Assembly: GCF_041379945.2 (NCBI RefSeq)
Contig: NZ_JBFTXJ020000011.1
Location: 79,604-143,603 of the forward strand
Length of the DNA stretch: 64,000 nt
Direction of reading: 5' to 3'
From: Aneurinibacillus sp. REN35
Lineage (GTDB): Bacteria > Bacillota > Bacilli > Aneurinibacillales > Aneurinibacillaceae
The notes under the pieces were generated by a model. That model worked only from the letters and a program-made list of their open reading frames with translations, made no database searches and had not been told where the DNA came from. Both the position numbers and the translations under genes were made by a program. Shown here piece by piece: positions 10,926 through 20,799 of this stretch; within the stretch, counting starts at the first letter, position 1, and each line of letters opens with the position of its first letter.

Positions 10926-11585
10926 ATGAATCCGACATGCAAGATATGTGGAACAGGTACAAGAGAAATATATGATCAACAATTTACTATTCGTTATTAC
11001 GAGTGTGAACGGTGTGAATTCATCTTCGAGGATGAAGAGAAGATTGTCTCAAGTGAAGAAGAAAAAAAAGAGTATGATCTTCATAATAATTCGTATGAGG
11101 ATGAAGGATACGTCAATATGTTTAGGGATTTCTACAGGCGAACTGTGGAGAAGTATATCGGGGATGGAAAGCGGGCGCTTGATTTTGGAAGCGGGCCTGA
11201 ACCGGTGCTTGCCAAGATATTAACGGAGGAATACGGATACTGTACGGATATTTATGATATATATTATGCTCCCGAGAAAGTATACGAAGGCAAGAAATAT
11301 GATTTGATTACATGTACGGAAGTAGTGGAGCATCTTAAGCATCCAATGGAGTATTTCTCATTGTTCAACAGCTTGCTTGCAGAGGGAGGTCTGCTTGCTG
11401 TTATGACACTATATCATCCGCGGGATGATGAGAAATTCTGCCGCTGGTATTATCGAAGAGATCAGACGCATATTGGTTTTTATACGCCAAAAACGATGAA
11501 GTATATCGCAGATACGCTTGGGTTGACACTCAAATATATGGATGGAAAAAGGTGCTGCACGTTCTTACGGACAACGAAAGGATAA
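10926..11585 (+). CDS. class I SAM-dependent methyltransferase with N-terminal zinc ribbon
   Basis: A 219-residue protein. An N-terminal CxxC...CxxC pair (CKICG, CERCEF) suggests a zinc ribbon, followed by a Rossmann methyltransferase domain with motif I LDFGSGPEP and post-motif TCTEVVEHL. It resembles Methyltransf_12/23-type enzymes whose substrates are diverse; the substrate here cannot be told. The start at 10926 is preferred over an in-frame upstream codon because GGGAGAG lies just ahead of it. The N-terminal part is rich in Glu/Asp/Tyr. It is probably a single-gene unit divergent from the SIMPL gene. Confidence 0.8.
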   Translation: MNPTCKICGTGTREIYDQQFTIRYYECERCEFIFEDEEKIVSSEEEKKEYDLHNNSYEDEGYVNMFRDFYRRTVEKYIGDGKRALDFGSGPEPVLAKILTEEYGYCTDIYDIYYAPEKVYEGKKYDLITCTEVVEHLKHPMEYFSLFNSLLAEGGLLAVMTLYHPRDDEKFCRWYYRRDQTHIGFYTPKTMKYIADTLGLTLKYMDGKRCCTFLRTTKG

Positions 11586-11617
11586 AGACGAAGAAGGATT
11601 GAAGTGGAGATGATTCC

Positions 11618-11714
11618 ATGCTATACTAAAAGATGGTCAGAAAATTCATTTACAACCATATAATTACCCAATTATAGTATAGCATCAAAATTTCTTGATG
11701 TCAAGAAGCTGACC
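11618..11714 (+). promoter_or_regulatory. nested inverted repeats upstream of helD
   Basis: Three symmetric elements lie in about 100 bases. ATGCTATACTA (11618-11628) pairs with TAGTATAGCAT (11675-11685), a perfect 11-bp match. GGTCAG (11635-11640) pairs with CTGACC (11709-11714). TTCTTGA-TG-TCAAGAA (11692-11707) is a perfect palindrome. The first two overlap in a way that makes alternative folds possible, so this may be a regulatory leader, an operator cluster, or both. No clear T-tract terminator follows. Confidence 0.5.
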
Positions 11715-11742
11715 AAAAAAGTTATTACAAAGGAGTGGAGCC

Positions 11743-14085
11743 ATGAGTATGGAAGAACAGACGCTGCAAAAAGAACAGAAGCGAGTTGATCGGGTAACGG
11801 CATTGATTGGTCAGCGGCTTGATGAGCTAGGACGTGAGGTCAGTGACATCAGGGCGGACGTTGTAGAGATCCGCAAGAACTTCTGGGATGATGTTACGGT
11901 CAATTTCGATGACCCGCATGAGGCGCAAGAAACACATGCAAGCATCAAGCAGCAGGCTGAGTTGCTCTCTGAGAGAGAGCGCAGCCATAGCCATATTCAG
12001 AATCAGATCAAGACATTAACACGGCTTAGACAATCTCCTTATTTCGGTCGTATTGATTTTAAAGAAGATGGTGAGGCGAAAGCCGACTGTATCTATTTAG
12101 GAATTGCTTCGCTTCTTGATGAGAAGCAGGAGGATTTCCTTGTTTATGACTGGCGTGCTCCTGTATCAAGTCTATATTACGACTATCCGCCCGGTGCCGC
12201 GCAATATGAGACACCAAGTGGCACGATTGCAGGAATAATAGAACGAAAGCGGCAGTACATGATTCGGGATGGCCAGATTCATAGCATGTTCGACACAGGC
12301 GTTACCATTGGTGATGAGCTTCTGCAGGAAGTGCTTGGCAAGCAGGCGGATACGCAGATGAAGAGTATCGTAGCTACTATTCAGAAGGAACAAAATCGCA
12401 TCATACGCGATGAGCGGAGCCGTCTGCTCGTAGTGCAGGGAGCGGCGGGCAGCGGTAAAACATCGGCAGCACTACAGCGGGTTGCGTATTTGCTGTACCG
12501 ATACCGGGGGATGCTGCGTGCCGATCATATCATGCTCTTTTCCCCGAATCCCATGTTCAACAGCTATGTCTCGACTGTGTTGCCTGAACTTGGCGAAGAG
12601 AATATGCAGCAGACGACATTTCAAGAATATCTTGAGCACCGGCTCGGGAAGACATTCCGCCTTGAGGATTCGTTTGCTCAGATGGAATATACACTTACGG
12701 CTATGGATGAACCTGGATACGAAGCGCGTATGGCAGGCATTCGGTACAAAGCAAGCGTGGATTTTATGAAGCTCATCGATCGGTATGCCGAATACCTGGG
12801 ACGTGAGGGGATGATGTTTAAGGATATCAAATTCCGCGGAAGTACGATAATTTCCGCAGAACGTATTCAGAAGCAGTTCTATGCCCTCGATCCGAGTTTA
12901 TCCTTGCCGAATCGGATCCAACTGCTTGCTGATTCATTGCTTGAAGAAGTGAGCGCACGAGCTCGGCTGGAGAAGGCGGAGTCGTGGGTAGATGAGGAAA
13001 TTGAATTGCTTGATAAGGAAGCGTACCTGCGCGCCTATAAAAAGCTGCGACAGGCAAATCGGTATACGGAAGAGTCATTCGATGATTTCGAGCGTGAGCG
13101 TGATCTTTTGGCTGCAATGGTAGTTAAGGAGCGTTTCAAACCGGTACGCGCCCGCGTAAAGAAATTGCGGTTTATCGATATGCCTGCAATATATAGCCAG
13201 ATTTTTGCGGAAGCTACGGCGATTCATTTTTCTGCATCTGTAAGTGAACAACCGGAGTTGTGGCAGGAGATCTGTACACAGACAGTCGGTAGAATAGAGC
13301 GCAAGGAGTTAGCCTATGAGGATGCTGTACCGTATCTTTACTTGAAGGAGCGGATAGAGGGATTTCAGACTAACACATCCATTCGGCATGTATTTATTGA
13401 TGAAGCACAAGATTATTCACCGTTCCAGTTTGCATTTATCAAAGGGTTGTTTCCACGCAGCAAAATGACGGTGCTTGGTGATCTGAATCAGGGAATCTAC
13501 CCCCATACCGACAAGGAAACAGGCTTTGCGCCGCTTCTTTCCCTGTATGAAGGTGAAGCGACACAATCCTTCATCCTACAGCGCAGCTACCGCTCTACGA
13601 AGCAGATTTCAGAGTTTACACGCAGGTTGATTGCCGGTGGAGAGACAATTGAGCCGTTCAACCGCAGTGGAGAGAAGCCGGCAGTCATACGGGTAGCAGA
13701 CAAAAAAGATCGTGTGAAGCGTATCATTGGGCTTATTGGAGCGCTAGAAGCGCGCGGACATAAAACGATCGGCGTGATTTGCAAAACCGCGCAGGAGAGC
13801 GAAGAAGCATATGAAGCGCTCCGTCATGAAGTACAACTTCGGCTCATCAAAAAAGAGACGTCTTCTTATGAACCGGGCGTGCTTGTCATTCCATCCTATC
13901 TGGCTAAAGGTGTTGAATTCGATGCCGTAATTATTTATGAAGGATCGCAAGCGCAGTACGGCAGGGAGAGTGAGAGGAAGCTATTCTATGCCGCATGTAC
14001 TCGGGCCATGCATGAGCTTCATATCTTCTTCACAGGGAAGGTAAGTCCGTTTATTGCTGCGCTTCCCCCAGATTTATATGAATAG
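11743..14085 (+). CDS. helD: HelD-type superfamily 1 helicase / RNA polymerase recycling factor
   Basis: At 780 residues it matches Bacillus HelD (about 774). HelD binds stalled RNA polymerase and uses ATP to strip off nucleic acid and recycle the enzyme. The N-terminus is a long charged coiled coil (residues about 1-70) as in HelD. Walker A GAAGSGKTS is near residue 235, Walker B FIDEAQDYS near 550, motif LGDLNQGIYP follows, and motif VI YAACTRAMHEL is near the end. The ribosome site AAAGGAGTGG precedes ATG 11743; another ATG two codons later is an equally plausible start. The leader holds nested inverted repeats. Confidence 0.92.
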   Translation: MSMEEQTLQKEQKRVDRVTALIGQRLDELGREVSDIRADVVEIRKNFWDDVTVNFDDPHEAQETHASIKQQAELLSERERSHSHIQNQIKTLTRLRQSPYFGRIDFKEDGEAKADCIYLGIASLLDEKQEDFLVYDWRAPVSSLYYDYPPGAAQYETPSGTIAGIIERKRQYMIRDGQIHSMFDTGVTIGDELLQEVLGKQADTQMKSIVATIQKEQNRIIRDERSRLLVVQGAAGSGKTSAALQRVAYLLYRYRGMLRADHIMLFSPNPMFNSYVSTVLPELGEENMQQTTFQEYLEHRLGKTFRLEDSFAQMEYTLTAMDEPGYEARMAGIRYKASVDFMKLIDRYAEYLGREGMMFKDIKFRGSTIISAERIQKQFYALDPSLSLPNRIQLLADSLLEEVSARARLEKAESWVDEEIELLDKEAYLRAYKKLRQANRYTEESFDDFERERDLLAAMVVKERFKPVRARVKKLRFIDMPAIYSQIFAEATAIHFSASVSEQPELWQEICTQTVGRIERKELAYEDAVPYLYLKERIEGFQTNTSIRHVFIDEAQDYSPFQFAFIKGLFPRSKMTVLGDLNQGIYPHTDKETGFAPLLSLYEGEATQSFILQRSYRSTKQISEFTRRLIAGGETIEPFNRSGEKPAVIRVADKKDRVKRIIGLIGALEARGHKTIGVICKTAQESEEAYEALRHEVQLRLIKKETSSYEPGVLVIPSYLAKGVEFDAVIIYEGSQAQYGRESERKLFYAACTRAMHELHIFFTGKVSPFIAALPPDLYE

Positions 14086-14170
14086 AGATTCTTATTGAAA
14101 TATGGTGTAAATCATATGAGAATGAGAGGAGGTTCATGCCGCGTTGAGATTATGATAGGTGGGGAAGAGA

Positions 14171-15076
14171 ATGGAGCTTAGACAGATTCAATACTTCATT
14201 GAAGTAGCCAGACGAGAACATGTAACTGAAGCGGCACTTGCTCTGCATATCGCACAATCAGCTGTCAGTCGACAGATTTTTAACCTGGAGGCTGAGCTTG
14301 GCGTTGACCTGTTCATTCGAGAAGGAAGGAATGTGAAGCTAACACCGATTGGTCGAGTGTTTTTGGAGCACATGCAGCAGGCGATGCAGATGATTGATAA
14401 GGCGAAGCGAGAGGTGGAAGAGTCGCTTGATCCGGAGAAGGGAACGGTGCGTATTGGTTTTCCAAGCAGTCTAGCTGCGTATACGCTGCCGACTGTTATC
14501 TCTGCGTTTCGCGAGAGCTACCCGCATGTGAAATTCCAACTTAGACAAGGGGCGTATCATTCTTTGGTCGAGTCGGTAATAAAAGGGGATATCGATCTGG
14601 CACTGCTCGGCCCAATGCCCAAAGGAGTAAAGGGGATTAAAGGCCAAATCTTGTTCCTTGAAAATATCGTAGCCTTACTTCCGGCCAATCACCCGCTTGC
14701 AGATAAGTCATCCATTATGCTGCATCAGTTGCGGAATGATTCATTTGTGCTGTTTCCTGAAGGCTTTGTTCTGCGTCAGATCATTATGGAGGCGTGTCAG
14801 CAGATTGGATTTAAGCCTGCTGTATCCTTTGAGGGAGAAGACATTGATGCGATAAAAGGGCTCGTGGCGGCCGGGCTCGGCATTACACTTATTCCAGAAA
14901 TCACACTCATCGACAGTATTCCTCGGACGACGGTTAAAGTACCGATTAGCGAGCCTGCCGTTACACGTACGGTAGGTGTTATCGTTCCAAGCGAGAGGAA
15001 GCTGCTGCCTACAGAAGAGCTTTTCTATAAGTTTCTCACACAATTCTTTACGGTATTAAATGAGTTTGAAAAATAA
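14171..15076 (+). CDS. LysR family transcriptional regulator, GltC-like
   Basis: About 301 residues. The N-terminal winged helix-turn-helix starts MELRQIQYFIEVARREHVTEAA and continues AQSAVSRQIFNLE; the rest is a LysR substrate-binding domain. The N-terminal 70 residues closely resemble Bacillus GltC, which activates glutamate synthase genes in response to 2-oxoglutarate and glutamate. No gltAB lies next to it here, so the target is unknown. I chose ATG 14171 over the in-frame GTG 12 bases upstream because of GGTGGGGAAGAGA ahead of it. The stop codon overlaps the start of the terminator stem. Confidence 0.85.
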   Translation: MELRQIQYFIEVARREHVTEAALALHIAQSAVSRQIFNLEAELGVDLFIREGRNVKLTPIGRVFLEHMQQAMQMIDKAKREVEESLDPEKGTVRIGFPSSLAAYTLPTVISAFRESYPHVKFQLRQGAYHSLVESVIKGDIDLALLGPMPKGVKGIKGQILFLENIVALLPANHPLADKSSIMLHQLRNDSFVLFPEGFVLRQIIMEACQQIGFKPAVSFEGEDIDAIKGLVAAGLGITLIPEITLIDSIPRTTVKVPISEPAVTRTVGVIVPSERKLLPTEELFYKFLTQFFTVLNEFEK

Positions 15077-15102
15077 AAGGGGCTTTTTAGACAGCCCCTT
15101 TT
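15075..15102. terminator. bidirectional terminator after the LysR gene; repeat of the 1869 sequence
   Basis: AAAAGGGGCT pairs with AGCCCCTTTT around loop TTTTAGAC. Its reverse complement shares GGGGCTGTCTAAAAAGCCCC exactly with 1869-1888. It sits between converging genes. Confidence 0.8.
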
Positions 15103-15116
15103 GCCTTGCTGTCTGC

Positions 15117-15314
15117 TTAGTCAGCAATGATTTCTTTTATCCTGCCGACTTGTCCATCCGTCAGTCTGACCTTAATTCCGTGTGGATGAAAGCTTGCCTT
15201 CGTTAGAATATCCTTCACGATGCCGCGCGTAGTTACTCCTGTTCGCTGATCCTTTTTTAATACAATGTCTACATGAAGGCCGGGAGAGATATCTTTACGA
15301 TATTGTCCGCTCAT
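15117..15314 (-). CDS. ywbE: YwbE family protein (DUF2196)
   Basis: A 65-residue protein matching the YwbE/DUF2196 family of small conserved proteins of unknown function. The segment GLHVDIVLKKDQRTG followed by TRGIVKDILTKASFHPHGIKVRL is characteristic. The start ATG 15314 directly abuts the stop of the small basic gene upstream, with AGGTG inside that gene's last codons, so the pair is translationally coupled. The terminator at 15075-15102 serves its 3' end. Confidence 0.88.
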   Translation of the reverse strand: MSGQYRKDISPGLHVDIVLKKDQRTGVTTRGIVKDILTKASFHPHGIKVRLTDGQVGRIKEIIAD

Positions 15315-15524
15315 TTACACACCTGTGCGTTTGCGCTGATTGTTTGGCTTTTTTGTTTGCTGACTTTTCATCTTTTGTGTTGTTTTCGTATGCGATGCAG
15401 CGTGCTTCGTGCCGGATTGTTCTAGCTTCTTCTGTGCAAGCTTCTGCTTGATCGCTTCCTGTAGGCTGATTTTTTTGCGTTCAGGAGCATCAGTGCTCGG
15501 CTGTTGATGTTCTTGTTTATCCAT
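15315..15524 (-). CDS. small basic, low-complexity protein upstream of ywbE
   Basis: A 69-residue protein with a short acidic start followed by an extremely basic, Gln/Lys/Thr-rich tail ending KPNNQRKRTGV. No domain is recognised. The sequence is likely disordered; the basic tail suggests RNA or DNA contact, but that is a guess. The start ATG 15524 is preferred because GAGGAG lies 10 bases upstream; an in-frame ATG seven codons earlier would lie at the edge of that site. It forms a two-gene unit with ywbE (no gap). Confidence 0.65.
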   Translation of the reverse strand: MDKQEHQQPSTDAPERKKISLQEAIKQKLAQKKLEQSGTKHAASHTKTTQKMKSQQTKKPNNQRKRTGV

Positions 15525-15949
15525 ATAGGTAAATCTCCTCTTCATCTCAGAATGCCAAAGGAATGTGATGCATGGCGATTATGTTTTGGTTCATATAGGG
15601 AATATTATAGTATAACGGAAGAATAAAAACACCTCTATAGACAGAGCGTATATGAGCAGATTGCTATTTGTATTTTGACACATGAAGTGGTATGCTTATC
15701 ACTGGATTAAAAAGCTAAGAAAATAAGAAAGCAATCTTGCGGCTTTGTGCGGGGAATGCCCCGGCAGTATGCGCAGTATGATATGGGTCAAGAATACGCT
15801 GGCTAGAAGTGCACGCCGCGTTTGTTATTGCTTGATTATGTTTATACTTCATCTAGGGATAAGGGGGTGTATTCCAGATAAGGGAATGCGCTCCTTTTTT
15901 GCTTGCTTTTATAATCACCATCTATATTTATTGAAGGAGATTGGATACA
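15525..15949 (+). other. long intergenic region and 5' leader of the RNA helicase gene
   Basis: About 425 bases with no credible gene. A -35-like TTGACA near 15676 lies upstream of the likely transcript start, but its -10 is weak. The region then contains a small GC-rich hairpin (CGGGGAATGCCCCG near 15758) and a strong intrinsic terminator just before the ribosome site. Long structured leaders are known for autoregulated DEAD-box RNA helicase genes. A short frame at 15745-15966 runs through the terminator and is rejected. Confidence 0.5.
15863..15900 (+). terminator. leader terminator (putative attenuator) ahead of the RNA helicase gene
   Basis: GGGGTGTATTCC pairs with GGAATGCGCTCC over 12 positions (three G-T) around a short loop, followed by TTTTTT. 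It lies 50 bases upstream of the helicase start and in the same orientation. The nearest upstream genes run the other way, so the terminator can only act on the helicase transcript itself. Confidence 0.75.
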
Positions 15950-17464
15950 TTGGCAACATTTTATGAATTTGAGCTTCACCATTCTGTTGTTCGGGCGCTA
16001 ACGCACATGGGACTTGAAGAGGCGACTCCGATCCAGGAACAGACTATTCCGCTAGCATTAGAAGGTAAAGACGTGATTGGACAAGCGCAGACAGGAACGG
16101 GAAAAACGGCTGCATTTGGCATTCCTCTCATTAACCGTCTTAATGAAGAGAAAGAGCATATCCAAGGTGTTGTTTTGACACCGACACGTGAGCTTGCTGT
16201 ACAGGTAGCGGAAGAATTAACGAAAATTGCTAAAAATAAAGGTGTTGGCGTTCTGCCAATTTACGGCGGACAGGATATGAGCCGCCAGATTCGTGCATTG
16301 AAGAAAAAACCGCAAATTATCGTCGCTACACCAGGGCGTTTCATGGATCACATGAGAAGAAAGACGATTCGTCTCAACGCCATCGACATGGTTGTACTTG
16401 ATGAAGCGGATGAGATGCTGAACATGGGCTTCATCGAGGATATTACGATGATTCTCGAAGAGATGCCTGAAGAGAGACAAACCCTCTTATTCTCGGCGAC
16501 AATGTCTAAGCCTGTGCAGGAGATTGCACAGAAGTTTATGAAAGAGCCGGAAATTATTCGCGTCAAAGCAAAAGAAATGACGGTATCAAACATTACGCAG
16601 CAATGCTTGAAAGTATCAGAAAGAGATAAATTCGACGTGCTGTGCCGCTTCCTTGATATCGATGCACCGGAGCTTGCGATCGTATTCGGAAGAACGAAGC
16701 GCAGAGTGGATGAGCTGTCTGAAGCGCTGCATAAGCGCGGCTACAAAGCGGATGGCATTCATGGAGATCTGACGCAGGCCAAGCGCGACAGCGTGCTGCG
16801 CAAGTTCAAGGAAGGCAGAATCGATGTCCTGGTCGCTACCGATGTTGCTGCTAGAGGCCTTGATATTAGCGGTGTAACGCATGTCTATAACTTTGATCTG
16901 CCGCAGGATCCGGAGAGCTACGTACATCGGATCGGAAGAACGGGTCGTGCTGGTAAGACGGGGATTGCCATTAGCTTTGCTACGCCTTCAGAGATCGAGC
17001 ATATTCATACGATCGAGACGGTAACGAAGAAGAAGATGGACTGGCGTGAAGCGCCAACTCAAGAAGAAGCGATCGAGCAGCAGCAGCGATTAACTGCTGA
17101 GAAGCTGATGGAGATGGCTGAGAAGGCGAACTTGCAAGCGTATCGTGAGACTGCCGAGCAATTGCTTGAGGAAGTTGATTCCGTTACATTGGTGTCTGCG
17201 GTGCTGAAGCTGATGACCAAGCAGCCGAATACAACGTCAGTGAAGCTGACGGAGGAAGCGCCGCTGCGGATTAAGCGCAGAAGACCGGACCATAAAGGAA
17301 ACCGAGGTAATCGGGGTAGTGGCGGTCGAGGTGGCTTTGGAAAAGGCGGCTTCAAAAAGGAAGGTTTCAGTAAAGATGGTGGACGCGGCAGAAACCGCTC
17401 GTTCCAGCCTTCTGGCGGCCGTGCGCCTGTAGGAAAGTCTCAGCAACGAAAAAAGAATAAATAA
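15950..17464 (+). CDS. cshA: DEAD-box RNA helicase, CshA type
   Basis: A 504-residue ATP-dependent RNA helicase of the CshA/DeaD group, acting in cold adaptation, ribosome assembly and mRNA decay. Motifs in order are the Q motif ([10 protein letters not shown]), AQTGTGKT near residue 44, [12 protein letters not shown] near 150, SAT, and [10 protein letters not shown] near 325. The C-terminus is a basic Gly/Arg-rich tail (repeated GGRGG, GRGRN) for RNA binding. I start at TTG 15950, which has GAAGGAGA 9 bases upstream; a TTG nine bases earlier touches that site. A leader terminator just upstream points to feedback control. Confidence 0.93.
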   Translation: MATFYEFELHHSVVRALTHMGLEEATPIQEQTIPLALEGKDVIGQAQTGTGKTAAFGIPLINRLNEEKEHIQGVVLTPTRELAVQVAEELTKIAKNKGVGVLPIYGGQDMSRQIRALKKKPQIIVATPGRFMDHMRRKTIRLNAIDMVVLDEADEMLNMGFIEDITMILEEMPEERQTLLFSATMSKPVQEIAQKFMKEPEIIRVKAKEMTVSNITQQCLKVSERDKFDVLCRFLDIDAPELAIVFGRTKRRVDELSEALHKRGYKADGIHGDLTQAKRDSVLRKFKEGRIDVLVATDVAARGLDISGVTHVYNFDLPQDPESYVHRIGRTGRAGKTGIAISFATPSEIEHIHTIETVTKKKMDWREAPTQEEAIEQQQRLTAEKLMEMAEKANLQAYRETAEQLLEEVDSVTLVSAVLKLMTKQPNTTSVKLTEEAPLRIKRRRPDHKGNRGNRGSGGRGGFGKGGFKKEGFSKDGGRGRNRSFQPSGGRAPVGKSQQRKKNK

Positions 17465-17489
17465 CATCATAACTATCTATGGTATATAC

Positions 17490-17526
17490 AAAGACAGAGC
17501 AGGATTATTTCCGCTCTGTCTTTTCT
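17490..17526 (+). terminator. terminator of cshA
   Basis: AAAGACAGAGC pairs perfectly with GCTCTGTCTTT (11 bp), followed by TCTGT. It separates cshA from the PLD-helicase gene. Confidence 0.8.
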
Positions 17527-17576
17527 GTATGGTAAAATTTCGAAAAAGAGATTGTACAAAATGGGGAGAGAGAAGA

Positions 17577-20500
17577 ATGAAGTACTCCGATGGATTCCAT
17601 GAAGAGATTAAAAGAAAGGATAAAGAATACCCAAAGAATGCTGAGACGTATGTCTTGGCCCCTAACAGGTATGCTGGACTGCTTACACAGTATATTGCTG
17701 AAAAAATTGGTCATACCTTAAAAGAACTTGAAAGCAAAGATCGGTATAGCGAAATGGTTGATCTTGTTTATCAAATAGAACAGGGACTGGCACCTTCGCA
17801 GTTTACTGAGCTTTATACACCGTTATCTATGATGCACTATGATATTGCCACTCCCTTGCTTCCGCGTCTATCTGGAGAATCTTTTTTGCGTGAACCTTCA
17901 CTAATTACTAATCAGAAGAAGGAAGGACGTAGCTTCTTTAAAGAACTTAAGTTTGAGCTTATGACTGCAGATAGAGCTGATTTTGTGGTGAGTTTCATCC
18001 GCTGGTCGGGCCTACAGCTTCTGCTGCGCGCATTTGACGAGATGATCCAGGCTGGTAAGAGCATCCGTATCTTGACATCTACCTACTTACATATTACGGA
18101 GCCAAAAGCACTGCGACGTCTGCTGGAGTTAGATTACGTGCAGGTAAGGTGCTTTGAGACTGGAGCGCTATCTTTTCATCCAAAAGCGTATTTGTTTTAT
18201 CGACAGTCCGGGCAGCATACTGCTATTATCGGTTCTTCGAATATGACGCGTTCTGCCATTGAAAGTGGACATGAGTGGAATGTGAAGCTGCCAGATATGA
18301 TTCATCTGCCGATCTATCAGTCAGCGAGCCATTTATTTGAGACGATGTGGCAGGACCCGCAGGCAGTTCAGATTTCTCCTGGGTGGGTTGATGCATACGA
18401 CCAGGCTTATCAGCAATCTCGACAAAAAATAAAATATACATCAAATATCGAACGTCCGGCTCTACTTCTTGAAGAAAAAGTGGCGGATGTCCATCAAGAT
18501 TATAGTGCGGGAGAAGAACGGCGTGCCATTGAACCGAATGCAATGCAGGTACAAGCCCTATCCGCATTAGAACAGACACGAGAACGAGGACATGACAAAG
18601 GTGTAATTATTGCGGCAACAGGGACAGGCAAGACGTATTTATCAGCATTTGATATAAAGCAGTATGAGGCAAAAACACTACTTTTCTTAGCGCATCGTGA
18701 CGAGTTATTAGAGAATGCCCGCAATACGTTCCGTGCAGTATTTGGTGAGGCAAAGAGGATGGGTAAGCTGACAGGTACAGTAAAAGAGGTGGATTATCCT
18801 TTTTTATTTAGTACAGTGCAGACTCTTTATCGTGATGATATATTATACTCATTTTCCCGCGAACAGTTTGACTACATTATCGTAGATGAATTTCATCATG
18901 CAGAAGCGGCTACATATAAGAAGATATTATCATATTTTCAACCAAAGTTTTTGTTGGGACTTACTGCTACACCTGAGCGAATGGACGGTCGTGATGTGCT
19001 TGCTTTATGTGATTACAATGTTGTATTTGAAGTGCGTCTATATCAAGCTCTTGAGCAGGGTTTGCTAGCTCCTTTTCACTACTTCGGACTGAAAGATGCT
19101 ACGGTAGATTATAATAAAATTCCAACGCAAAGCGGAAAGCTCCAGGAGAAAGCGCTGGTAAAAGCGTTAAAAACACATGAGCGCGTTGATTACATTATTG
19201 AAATTATGGATAAATATGGATTTTGTGGAGAGCGGCGAAAAGCATTAGCTTTTTGCGCTGGCATAGAGCATGCGCGTTATATGGCAGAAGAGTTTAACCG
19301 TAGGGGCTGTTGTGCGGTTTGTCTGACAGGAGAAGACTCGCCCCAATACCGAATGGAAGTGATTCGTCGCCTTGAGAGCGATACGGACCCATTGGAATTT
19401 ATTTTTACTGTGGATATTTTCAATGAAGGAGTCGATATTCCATCATTAAATCTCATTTTATTCTTACGTCCTACAGAATCACCTACAATCTTCATTCAGC
19501 AATTAGGAAGAGGCTTGCGGAAGGCGGAAGGAAAAGAGTACGTGACGATTCTTGATTTCATAGGAAATTATCATAAATCTTTTGTTGTTCCACTAGCATT
19601 GGCAGGACAGACGAGTCACCGTGCTTTTGACCGTGAGGCTTTGCGTGTAGCCATCGAGACAGAATTTCAGAATCTGCCTGCAGGATGCTTCGTAGAACTA
19701 GAAGAGGTTACACGTCGTCATATTCTAGAGAAAATTGCTTCTGTTCGCATGGACGCGCAGCAGATGTTGAAAAATTTATATCAAGAATTCTCGCATGAAA
19801 TCGGTCAATCTCCTGAAATTATGGACTTCCTTTATTCTACACAAGCACCAAGCTTGCATTACTTTGTACGTAAATATGGTTCGTGGGTAGAAACAAAGAA
19901 GAAAATGAGCGATACGAATATATGGGATAAGAAACTTCTTACTTCATCTCTAGAACTACAGATTATCAAGCGTTTAGAACAGTCTCTTCCGTTAAAATGG
20001 CCATATGAATTTGCTGTAATTGTGCTCAGTATGCAGCGTAGTAAAGTATCTGTTGACGACGTGTTGTCATTTCTTTCTCAACGCTTTTCTATCGAACTGA
20101 GCGGAGAAAACCATGCGCAATATGTTAGCAGAGCGATGGAGCGTATAAGTAGACCGTACAAAAAACAATCATGGTCTTTTGGTAAAATAGAAGGTGGATA
20201 TTTTATTGGGGACGAGCTAATTCGTTCTACTTGGAATACGGCATGGATTCGCACGTATATAGAGGAACGCATACAGTACGGGCTAATTGAATTTCAGCGT
20301 ACATATAGACCTGCCGACTTTTTACAACATGAAAAGCATGTGATTCCATATCAGAATTATACGCGCAATGAATTGATTTATTTGTTTAACGCTAAAGCTG
20401 CAGAAGGTTCTTGGCGGGAGGGAGTAAGTCGGACTGGAGCTCATTATTTGCTGTTTGTGACCTTAAACAAAGGCGAGAAAGTAGAAGAACATCTTAATTA

Positions 20501-20780
20501 CCATGATTATTTCATTGACCAAAAGCACTTTCACTGGCAGTCTCAGAACATCACTTCTCATAATTCAGAGCGTGGTCGTGATTATATTAAACATAAAGAA
20601 AGAGGACTTCATGTTCATCTTTTTGTGCGGAAAGTCGAGAAGATGCATGGTATGACGCTACCTTTCATGTATCTTGGTGAAGCGGAATATATGAAAAGTC
20701 ACGGAGATAAGCCGATGAATATTGTCTGGAGGCTTACGGAGCTACTTCCAGAACATATTTTTATTGATTTTGTTCGCTAG
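17577..20780 (+). CDS. PLD-nuclease-like / superfamily 2 helicase / DUF3427 fusion protein
   Basis: A 1067-residue multidomain protein. The N-terminal part (about 90-260) holds a phospholipase-D-like nuclease fold with a single HxK (FHPKAYLFY near 200) and the trailing GSSNMTRSA. The middle is an SF2 helicase of the SSL2/ResIII type: Walker A ATGTGKT near 347, DEFHH near 437, GLTATPERMDG, and motif VI QQLGRGLRK near 640. The C-terminal 250 residues resemble DUF3427. The start ATG 17577 follows GGGGAGAGAG; an earlier in-frame ATG lacks a site. Only one HKD half means dimerisation would be needed for nuclease activity. It is followed 19 bases later by a NUDIX hydrolase. Codon use looks more AT-rich than hrpB next door, hinting at transfer. 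A role in DNA repair or phage defence is inference. Confidence 0.85.
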   Translation: MKYSDGFHEEIKRKDKEYPKNAETYVLAPNRYAGLLTQYIAEKIGHTLKELESKDRYSEMVDLVYQIEQGLAPSQFTELYTPLSMMHYDIATPLLPRLSGESFLREPSLITNQKKEGRSFFKELKFELMTADRADFVVSFIRWSGLQLLLRAFDEMIQAGKSIRILTSTYLHITEPKALRRLLELDYVQVRCFETGALSFHPKAYLFYRQSGQHTAIIGSSNMTRSAIESGHEWNVKLPDMIHLPIYQSASHLFETMWQDPQAVQISPGWVDAYDQAYQQSRQKIKYTSNIERPALLLEEKVADVHQDYSAGEERRAIEPNAMQVQALSALEQTRERGHDKGVIIAATGTGKTYLSAFDIKQYEAKTLLFLAHRDELLENARNTFRAVFGEAKRMGKLTGTVKEVDYPFLFSTVQTLYRDDILYSFSREQFDYIIVDEFHHAEAATYKKILSYFQPKFLLGLTATPERMDGRDVLALCDYNVVFEVRLYQALEQGLLAPFHYFGLKDATVDYNKIPTQSGKLQEKALVKALKTHERVDYIIEIMDKYGFCGERRKALAFCAGIEHARYMAEEFNRRGCCAVCLTGEDSPQYRMEVIRRLESDTDPLEFIFTVDIFNEGVDIPSLNLILFLRPTESPTIFIQQLGRGLRKAEGKEYVTILDFIGNYHKSFVVPLALAGQTSHRAFDREALRVAIETEFQNLPAGCFVELEEVTRRHILEKIASVRMDAQQMLKNLYQEFSHEIGQSPEIMDFLYSTQAPSLHYFVRKYGSWVETKKKMSDTNIWDKKLLTSSLELQIIKRLEQSLPLKWPYEFAVIVLSMQRSKVSVDDVLSFLSQRFSIELSGENHAQYVSRAMERISRPYKKQSWSFGKIEGGYFIGDELIRSTWNTAWIRTYIEERIQYGLIEFQRTYRPADFLQHEKHVIPYQNYTRNELIYLFNAKAAEGSWREGVSRTGAHYLLFVTLNKGEKVEEHLNYHDYFIDQKHFHWQSQNITSHNSERGRDYIKHKERGLHVHLFVRKVEKMHGMTLPFMYLGEAEYMKSHGDKPMNIVWRLTELLPEHIFIDFVR

Positions 20781-20799
20781 AGAAAGCAGGAGGATAAAT

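Noticed and set aside
15745..15966. Short plus-strand frame in the cshA leader
   Set aside because: It runs through the leader terminator, has no ribosome site and overlaps the helicase start.
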